This document shows, one piece after another, positions 58,348 to 64,000 of a DNA stretch of 64,000 nt. Each line of letters begins with the position of its first letter. The stretch's first letter is position 1. The stretch comes from Pseudomonas sp. Marseille-Q3773 (lineage in GTDB: Bacteria > Pseudomonadota > Gammaproteobacteria > Pseudomonadales > Pseudomonadaceae): the NCBI RefSeq assembly GCF_916618955.1, contig NZ_OU745390.1:992001-1056000 (forward strand), written 5' to 3'. Position numbers and translations under genes: made by a program. Below the pieces are notes generated by a model that ran no database searches, was not told the origin of the DNA, and saw only the letters and a list, made by a program, of their open reading frames with translations.

Positions 58348-58641
58348 TTAGTTGACTCGCTTGTTGATTTCGTTCCACATATTGCCCGGTAACCAACCGT
58401 TATAGGCTCCTCCGCTCATGACTGGCGTGCATAAGAACTCAACTTTATCTGGCTGCTGTTTTGCTACCTGCGTTAATCGCGCAACTAACTGATCTCTATC
58501 CTCCAAGGATGAAACTTGGACCACATATAGAGTGTTCAGCGGTTTTACCCAGGAATAGGTGGACATGCAAGCGCTAAGTTTTTCGTTAATTAAGTTCCAG
58601 TTTTCCTTTGCATGGATATCCCACGAAATAACGACGTGCAT
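58348..58641 (-). CDS. Cas2/SinR-like small protein
   Basis: 97 residues. MHVVISWDIHAKENWNLINE, then YSWVKPLNTLYVVQVSSLED, resembles the ferredoxin-like fold of Cas2/VapD proteins, annotated elsewhere as SinR family. The conserved Asp of the first strand (SWDIH) is present. No CRISPR repeats are nearby. It may be a nuclease or a regulator in the cassette. Confidence 0.6.
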   Translation of the reverse strand: MHVVISWDIHAKENWNLINEKLSACMSTYSWVKPLNTLYVVQVSSLEDRDQLVARLTQVAKQQPDKVEFLCTPVMSGGAYNGWLPGNMWNEINKRVN

Positions 58642-58749
58642 ACCAGGTTCCTTGTTTGTTAGTTAGGTTGTGCTAGTTCTAAGTTTTTATCAAGGCATCT
58701 CTGTTTTCAGATGCTCTTGATTTCTATCAAGTGGCGAAAAGCTAATTGG

Positions 58750-60708
58750 CTAACCCTTTTGCTTTGGCACCTTTGTAGAGCGGCGCCTGGCTTCAGGCGG
58801 TTTCAAGTACTCGGCAATATGATTTATCCAGTCTGGTCTGTCCGTCGAATCACTCAATTGGCAGTACCGCAGAGCAAACTTAACTTTGAAACCCTCCATT
58901 TCGAAAATCTGCTCCAACTGGCGTCGGTCTGTAAATGCAAGGTTCAGGGCCAAGCCGGACGGCCAATCCTCATCCGCTGGAGCCAACGGGAGCCTAATTG
59001 ATTTAACCGCCGCGCCGTATTTCGCGTCATCGCTAAAGCTAACGAGGGCTTTGATAAAGGTGACAGGGTTTAATGTGTCCTCAATGACAGTGGCTGGAAA
59101 CACATCGTTGTCGCTTGTTTTGAGAAGGTCAGTTTTGCAGGTGCTTTCGTTGTTTTTTATCCTGCGGATTTGTATTCCTTCAATCGAATCTTTGCCAGCA
59201 AACGACTCGAATTTTTTGTCCGTATCGAGCAGGAAAAATACCCTGCCTTTGACATCAGTTCTCGTATCTTCTAGAGCTAGGCCTAAGTAATTGAAGATTT
59301 TCTTGACCGTCGCAGAGCCGCCCACCGGGACTACATAGATATCTTTTGATAAATAGTGGTCAAGGTATATTTTGTCCGATGAGCCTTCGCAGATGACCCA
59401 CCTATATCGAGATCCCGTGATTGACGCAATGATTGACTGCACTAGATCGTTGAAGCCCTTGAGTTCCAACTCGATTGGGAGCTCACCTTTTGTATCGATG
59501 CGTAGCTTCTTTATGTCTTCTCTAAAGCACCGAAGGTCAACTAATTGCGGCGAGTGTTCAGTTTTGGGGCAGTATATAGCTACCCCATCCGAGATGATCG
59601 GCATGAAGCCGTACCAATGAGTGGTGATGATGCATTGAACACCGGAATTGCTTATATCTTTTAGTTTTTCAAATTGAGCAAAACAAGACGATACGTGAAG
59701 CGATAACTCTGGCTCGTCGATGGCCAGAATTATGTCTTGGTGCTCTGGTGGGGGAGTGCTTGTCAAGAAAGCTTTAGCTACATCGATCAGCGCTTGACGT
59801 TTTTCTCCGGAGCTCAAATCCCCCACTGGAGTTGTTTCCCTACCAGTCTGCTTATTAAGCACTTTCGATTCAAAATATGCTTCAATCACTTTCTGTGTTA
59901 GATGTGATTGGTTTACTAAGTTTTGCTTTTGTGCTGGTTTTTTGTAAACGTACTCTCCAAGCTTGATCGAAATCTGATCCAGAAATGCGTTTAGTTTGCC
60001 ATTGATTTCGGTTATCGCGTCTTTTTTAATGAAGTCACGTACAATAGTTTCGAGTTTTTGTCCCAGTAGGGCCTGTATAGTTTGCCCTTCAATTTTGGTA
60101 TATTCTTTGAAGTCAATGTCAGCAGGGAGATATATATACTTGTAATAGCTTAGTAGGCGCTGGTGTAGCAGTTCGATGGCACTGCTGGATTTTGAATAAT
60201 TGGTTATTAATGAGTTGAAGGCTGGCAAGCTTTCAAATATCGAGAATGACGGTGTTGGTATGGCTGTCTTCGAAGTTTTTTTTAAGCCAAATGGAATCAA
60301 GTAGTGGGTCTCTTTAGAAAACCCCTCTTTTTGAATGGTTGCTCTGTGATCGCAGAAAAGCTCAGCATGCGGCTTGTTGGCAGCGTTGAAGTCACTGGAT
60401 ACTGCTTCCCAAGCTATTTCGCTAGTCTTATCTAGAAACCATTGAAGTTCGTCTAGCTTTTGGATGCGCTTCTTGTCTATTAAGAAAATGGGGCAGATGA
60501 AAGGTTCTCGTTCTGAATATCCCTTGTTAATCGAGTGGTGCGGGTTCCAGTCAGTGTTGTTGAAGAAACTATTAAGGGCTTCAAGTACCGAACTTTTCCC
60601 AGCGCCATTCTCGCCTACTAAGGCACTGAATCGTTTTCCATTTCCCAGCGCAATATAATTGGTGGCTTGGTATATTTTGAAATTACGTATTAGAAGGCTG
60701 ATTATCAT
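58750..60708 (-). CDS. OLD-like AAA ATPase with C-terminal TOPRIM/DUF4435-type nuclease
   Basis: 652 residues. Walker A GENGAGKS at 32-39, signature LSSGEKRQ near 301, Walker B IILAIDEPELSLH near 328, then a TOPRIM-like domain with the catalytic Glu in WVICEGSSDKIYLDHY near 438 and DTD in VFFLLDTDKKFES near 491. Proteins with this plan (OLD, PARIS AriA/B, Septu and retron partners) sense phage activity and cut nucleic acid. It is AT-rich and the first gene of the leftward cassette, so it is the probable main effector. Confidence 0.85.
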   Translation of the reverse strand: MIISLLIRNFKIYQATNYIALGNGKRFSALVGENGAGKSSVLEALNSFFNNTDWNPHHSINKGYSEREPFICPIFLIDKKRIQKLDELQWFLDKTSEIAWEAVSSDFNAANKPHAELFCDHRATIQKEGFSKETHYLIPFGLKKTSKTAIPTPSFSIFESLPAFNSLITNYSKSSSAIELLHQRLLSYYKYIYLPADIDFKEYTKIEGQTIQALLGQKLETIVRDFIKKDAITEINGKLNAFLDQISIKLGEYVYKKPAQKQNLVNQSHLTQKVIEAYFESKVLNKQTGRETTPVGDLSSGEKRQALIDVAKAFLTSTPPPEHQDIILAIDEPELSLHVSSCFAQFEKLKDISNSGVQCIITTHWYGFMPIISDGVAIYCPKTEHSPQLVDLRCFREDIKKLRIDTKGELPIELELKGFNDLVQSIIASITGSRYRWVICEGSSDKIYLDHYLSKDIYVVPVGGSATVKKIFNYLGLALEDTRTDVKGRVFFLLDTDKKFESFAGKDSIEGIQIRRIKNNESTCKTDLLKTSDNDVFPATVIEDTLNPVTFIKALVSFSDDAKYGAAVKSIRLPLAPADEDWPSGLALNLAFTDRRQLEQIFEMEGFKVKFALRYCQLSDSTDRPDWINHIAEYLKPPEARRRSTKVPKQKG

Positions 60709-60881
60709 TTGTTGAGCTCAAGTTCAATGCTTGTCCGTGCCTTAACTTTTAAATTCGCCCACTACATCACCAAGCGAAAACACTGTTTTCATGCTTGGAA
60801 CAGCTGCACGACTCGTGCTGCGTTCAGCCTTTGGCCAACCTAGGCAGGGTAGCCTACGGCCACTATTCAATTCAACGAAAA

Positions 60882-60946
60882 AGGGGGTATCTGCGGGGGT
60901 ACCTACCACAAGGGGACCCGCACAACGCCCAAAGCATCTGGGGGTT
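60882..60946. promoter_or_regulatory. Arm-type integrase sites at the right end of the satellite
   Basis: GGGGGTAT (60,883), GGGGGTAC (60,895) and GGGGGTTA (60,940) echo the TTTGGGGGTA sites at the left end. The stretch 60,709-60,959 has no gene I can support. Confidence 0.5.
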
Positions 60947-60959
60947 AACCGTTTCTTGA

Positions 60960-60974
60960 CATCCCGAAAAAGAA
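60960..60974 (+). repeat. attR core of the satellite
   Basis: CATCCCGAAAAAGAA, identical to 48,011-48,025. The terL frame resumes at once (CAGCAAGTCGACC encoding the S-K-S-T of Walker A). Confidence 0.92.
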
Positions 60975-62385
60975 CAGCAAGTCGACCATCGCTGCCGCGA
61001 TCATGCTGACGGCCCTAGTGCGTAATTGGCGCATGTCGGCCGAGTTCATCATCCTCGCGCCTACCAAAGAGATTGCCGACAACGCCTTCGTGCCGGCCAA
61101 GGACATGGTCAACAACGACGAGGAGCTGAAGGACCTGCTTCATGTTCAGCCCCACCTTCGCCTGATCACCCATCGGGAGACCGGCGCCACGCTGAAGGTG
61201 GTTGCCGCTGACAGCGATGTGGTTGGCGGTAAGAAGGCCGTTGGAGTGCTGATTGATGAGGCCTGGCTGTTTGGCAAGAACCCAAAAGCGGCAGACATGA
61301 TCCGGGAGGCCACAGGTGGCCTGCTGTCCAGGCCCGAAGGCTTCGTCATTTGGCTGACCACGCAGTCGAACGAACCGCCTGCAGGTGTGTTCCGGTCGAA
61401 GCTGAACTATGCGCGCGGCGTGCGTGATGGCCGGATCAACGACAATCGCTTCCTGCCGGTTATCTACGAATTCTCTAAGGAGATGATCGACAGCGGTGAT
61501 GCTCGCAAGCCGGAAAACTTCCACCTGGTGAATCCCAACATGGGGTTCTCGGTCGACCGCCCGACGCTTGAACGATTGTTCATGCAGGCGGAGATCGACG
61601 GAGAGGCCGAGCTGCGAGGCTTCCTGGCCAAGCACCTCAATATTGAGATCGGCCTGGCTCTCATGTCTGACGCATGGGTAGGTGCCGAATTCTGGGAGCC
61701 GCAGGCGGCCACTTGGCTCAACTTGGATGAGATCCTGGAGCGATGTGAAGTCATCGATGTTGGTGGCGACGGAGGAGGGCTCGACGACTTGCTTGGCCTT
61801 GCCGTGATCGGCCGGGAAGCCAGCACCCGCAGGTGGTTCCACTGGGCTCACGCCTGGGCCCACCCCTCGGTCCTTGAGCGCCGCAAGTCTGAAGCCCCTC
61901 GGCTAAAGGACCTTGAGGCAGTGGGCGACCTGACCATCGTCAAGCGCATTGGTGAGGATGTGGAGCAGTTCGCCGCAATCGTCGCCCGCATCAACGAGTC
62001 GGGTCTGCTGGACAAGGTCGGGCTCGACCCGGCAGGGATCGGCTCAGTTCTAGACGCCCTTGCCGACGCTGGTGTTGAAGAAGACAAGATCGTTGGCATC
62101 TCCCAGGGCTGGAAACTCACCGGTGCGATCAAGACGACCGAGCGCAAGCTCGCTGAGGGCACGCTTTTGCATTGCGGCCAGCCGCTCATGGCTTGGTCAT
62201 GCGGAAACGCCAAAGGGGTGCCGTCAGCCAACGCCTTCTTGATCACTAAGCAAGCATCAGGCACAGCGAAGATCGACCCGCTGATGGCTACATTCAACGC
62301 CGTTTCTCTGATCAGCCTCAATCCTGAGGGGCGCGGAGGAATGGATAACTTCATGGCTGGCATTCGGGACCCACTGATCGCATGA
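60975..62385 (+). pseudogene. terL: Terminase large subunit, 3' fragment
   Basis: 1411 bases in frame with the 5' fragment, encoding residues 91-559. It has Walker B in KAVGVLIDEAWLFG, and a nuclease-type DVGGDGGGLDDLLGLAVIGR with further acidic residues downstream. From the ATG at 61,003 it could make a protein without the Walker A lysine-serine motif. Excision of the satellite restores the gene. Confidence 0.95.
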
Positions 62386-62543
62386 ACGCACTTCACATTT
62401 TCATCGCCTGCGCATTGGTGGCCTTTTGTCTGGCATGTGCTGGCGTCTGGGTGCTGGCCGGCACTGGTTGGGCTTTGCTCGCGGGCGCGCTGAGTTTCTT
62501 CTGCATCGCCGGTTTCCTTCGCCGAGGACTGACCATTGATTAA
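62382..62543 (+). CDS. Small two-helix membrane protein between terL and portal
   Basis: 53 residues (MNALHIFIACALVAFCLACA), almost wholly hydrophobic. Its ATG overlaps the terL stop (ATGA), and its end overlaps the portal TTG by 8 bp. A gene of this kind is common at this place in HK97-type genomes. Function unknown. Confidence 0.65.
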   Translation: MNALHIFIACALVAFCLACAGVWVLAGTGWALLAGALSFFCIAGFLRRGLTID

Positions 62544-63834
62544 AACCCTATCCCAGGCATTGGGGGCTGCGGCCGCCAAGCCCTCCGCAAGCATGAGCGA
62601 ATGGTTGGGCAAGAGCATCAAGCTATCGGATGGCGGCTTCTGGGGCTCTTTTCTCGGGGCTCAGTCCAATAGCGGAAAGTCGGTCAGCGTTGACAAAGCG
62701 ATGCGCCTTTCCACGGTGTGGGCATGCGTCCGTATCATCTCTACCTCGGTGGCTGGCTTGCCCCTGAGCATCTACCGGCGGATGCCCGATGGCAGCCGAG
62801 AGAGCGCCCGGGACTTTCCGCTGTACGACGTGGTACACACCAGCCCCAACGAGGACATGGCTGCCTTCCATTTCTGGCAGGCAGTGGTTGCCTCGATGCT
62901 GCTGTGGGGGAACGCCTATTGCGAGATCCATCGATCTGCAGGCCGCGTCATTGCGCTGGACTTCTTGATGCCGTCCCGGGTCGACATTGAGTTCGATGAT
63001 GATGGCCGGCTGAGGTACTTCTTCAGGCCGAGGAAGGGGGCGCGCCGGGAGATTGTGCGGCAGAACATGTTGCACATCCCGGCGTTTACCCTGGACGGCC
63101 GGGTAGGCCTTTCGGCCATTCGTTACGGTGCAGATGTTTTCGGTTCGGCGATGTCCGCCGATGACGCGGCTAACAGCACTTTCCGCAATGGCATGATGCC
63201 CACGGTCGCGTTTTCGGTGGACAAGACGCTGAACCCGGCTCAGCGCGTTGAGTTTCGTGAGTATGTAAAGACGATCTCCGGAGCCTTGAATGCCGGCAAG
63301 AGCCCCGTGCTCGAGCAGGGCGTCAAGCCGGAGATGATCGGCATCAACCCGGCCGACGCGCAGTTGCTGGAGTCAAGAGGGCACAGCATCGAGGAAATTT
63401 GCCGATGGTTCGGCGTTCCGCCCTGGATGGTGATGAAGACCGACAAGGGCAGTAACTGGGGGACCGGCCTTGAGCAGCAGCAGATCGCGTTTCTCACGTA
63501 CTGCATCATGTCCTACACGGCGCCGATCGAGCAGTGCGTGAACAAGTGGTGCATGACGGCGGTTGACCGGATCAAGTTCTACGCCGAGTACTCACTTGAA
63601 GCGTTCCTGCGTGCGGACAGCGCCGGCCGGGCGTCCTATCTCAGCACGATGGGGCAGAACGGCTACATGACCCGAAACGAGGGGCGGCGGAAGGAGAACC
63701 TTCCGAGCATGCCGGGTGGCGATGTACTGACCGTGCAGTCCAACTTGGTGCCACTGGACCAGTTGGGCAAGCAAAACGATGGGCAGGCCGCAAGGGCCGC
63801 ACTGATGAACTGGCTACAACAGCCGGAACAGTAA
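62536..63834 (+). CDS. Portal protein (HK97 family)
   Basis: 432 residues from a TTG at 62,536. STVWACVRIISTSVAGLPLS, FWQAVVASMLLWGNAYCEIH, then RWFGVPPWMVMKTDKGSNWG and GLEQQQIAFLTYCI are hallmarks of HK97 portals. The portal forms the dodecameric ring through which DNA enters the head. It is translationally coupled to the small gene upstream. Confidence 0.93.
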   Translation: MIKTLSQALGAAAAKPSASMSEWLGKSIKLSDGGFWGSFLGAQSNSGKSVSVDKAMRLSTVWACVRIISTSVAGLPLSIYRRMPDGSRESARDFPLYDVVHTSPNEDMAAFHFWQAVVASMLLWGNAYCEIHRSAGRVIALDFLMPSRVDIEFDDDGRLRYFFRPRKGARREIVRQNMLHIPAFTLDGRVGLSAIRYGADVFGSAMSADDAANSTFRNGMMPTVAFSVDKTLNPAQRVEFREYVKTISGALNAGKSPVLEQGVKPEMIGINPADAQLLESRGHSIEEICRWFGVPPWMVMKTDKGSNWGTGLEQQQIAFLTYCIMSYTAPIEQCVNKWCMTAVDRIKFYAEYSLEAFLRADSAGRASYLSTMGQNGYMTRNEGRRKENLPSMPGGDVLTVQSNLVPLDQLGKQNDGQAARAALMNWLQQPEQ

Positions 63835-63850
63835 ATCTCGGGAGCAATCC

Positions 63851-64000
63851 ATGAAACACAAAATCCAGTCTCGCGGCCTGCGCAGCGAGATGAGCCCGCG
63901 CGCGCTCGATAAATGGAATCCCTCGATTCAGGCGGCCGTCGAGAACACCTCGGACACCATCACGGTTTATGGCGTGATCGGTGAGGACTGGTACGGCGAG
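63851..64000 (+). CDS. ClpP-type prohead protease (partial, runs off the right edge)
   Basis: At least 50 residues (MKHKIQSRGLRSEMSPRALD) up to ITVYGVIGEDWYGE. The VIGEDWYGE start of the S14-like phage protease fold is clear. It should mature the helper capsid, whose gene must lie beyond the window. GGGAGC precedes the ATG. Confidence 0.82.
   Translation, partial: MKHKIQSRGLRSEMSPRALDKWNPSIQAAVENTSDTITVYGVIGEDWYGE

Larger units (their letters stand above)
48011..60974. mobile_element. Satellite-like element inserted in the prophage terL gene
   Basis: It is bounded by the 15-bp direct repeat CATCCCGAAAAAGAA at 48,011-48,025 and 60,960-60,974. It encodes an integrase next to the left end, AlpA, an Ash/Icd-like protein, CHC2 primase-like and RepA-like proteins, a second recombinase, an HK97-type capsid protein, a tail assembly protein, a copy of the helper cos region, and a leftward defence-like cargo at the right end. 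It lacks terminase, portal, protease and tail genes, so it depends on a helper. It combines traits of PICI and P4-type satellites. Confidence 0.92.
25440..64000. mobile_element. Lambdoid HK97-like prophage (continues beyond the right edge)
   Basis: The left end lies between pbpG (25,336) and the integrase stop (25,467); the exact att site cannot be seen because the right end is outside the window. The order is integrase, excisionase, leftward early genes, immunity region, rightward replication genes, recombinase, late regulator, holin-like genes, HNH, TerS, TerL, portal and protease. The HNH-TerS-TerL order is that of cos phages with 3' overhangs such as HK97 and D3. A satellite-like element (48,011-60,974) splits terL. 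Confidence 0.95.

Noticed and set aside
58348..58641. CRISPR locus suggested by the Cas2-like protein
   Set aside because: No direct repeats with regular spacers occur near it and no other cas gene is present.
60791..61009. 72-codon frame spanning the right satellite boundary
   Set aside because: It crosses the att core in a frame different from terL and lacks a ribosome site.

Overview
The window looks like a chromosome segment of a fluorescent Pseudomonas, probably of the P. putida group. It is GC-rich, carries pyoverdine genes with PvdS-type iron-starvation boxes, and has the short REP elements (GGAGCGGATTTATCCGCG and CTTCGCGGGTAAACCCGC types) usual in that group. No database search was possible; family calls come from motifs and context read in the sequence.

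Positions 1-25.3 kb are ordinary core chromosome. They hold a TerC membrane protein, a PstS-OmpA fusion, a polyamine-type ABC importer next to a RibB-like protein (both with the same palindromic operator), a DUF1330 protein, a pirin, a PAAR-Ntox44 effector with its immunity gene, and an esterase with a divergent LysR gene. A siderophore block follows: mbtH and a type II thioesterase behind a PvdS box, the eight-gene fpvGHJK-CDEF set for releasing iron from pyoverdine in the periplasm, and pvdA behind its own PvdS box. The block ends with a FlxA-like gene and pbpG.

From about 25.4 kb to the right edge lies a lambdoid, HK97-like prophage that continues past the window. Its left arm (integrase, excisionase, many small genes, a C5 methyltransferase, SSB) runs leftward. 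The immunity region is laid out as in lambda: three operator-like sites near 37.0 kb, a RexB-like membrane protein, a RexA-sized partner, an S24 repressor, three more operator-like sites, and a short Cro. Rightward genes follow: replication O and DnaC-like genes, DUF1364 and VRR-NUC nucleases, an internal tyrosine recombinase, a candidate late regulator with a leader terminator, holin-like genes, HNH, TerS, TerL, portal and a ClpP-type prohead protease.

The most striking feature is a 12.95 kb satellite-like element (48,011-60,974) inserted inside the prophage terL gene. A 15-bp direct repeat lies at its two ends, exactly on the codons of the TerL Walker A motif, and joining the flanks restores one 559-codon frame. 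The element has its own integrase, AlpA, an Ash/Icd-like region with a structured RNA candidate, a CHC2 primase-like protein, a RepA-like ATPase, a second tyrosine recombinase, its own HK97-type major capsid protein, a lambda-I-like tail assembly protein, and a copy of the segment that sits just before the helper terS gene (likely cos). It also carries a leftward AT-rich cargo of four genes (OLD-like ATPase/TOPRIM protein, Cas2-like small protein, two-TM protein, DUF4145 protein) that looks like an antiphage cassette. The whole is best read as a helper prophage parasitised by a capsid-encoding satellite that keeps the helper terminase broken until it excises.
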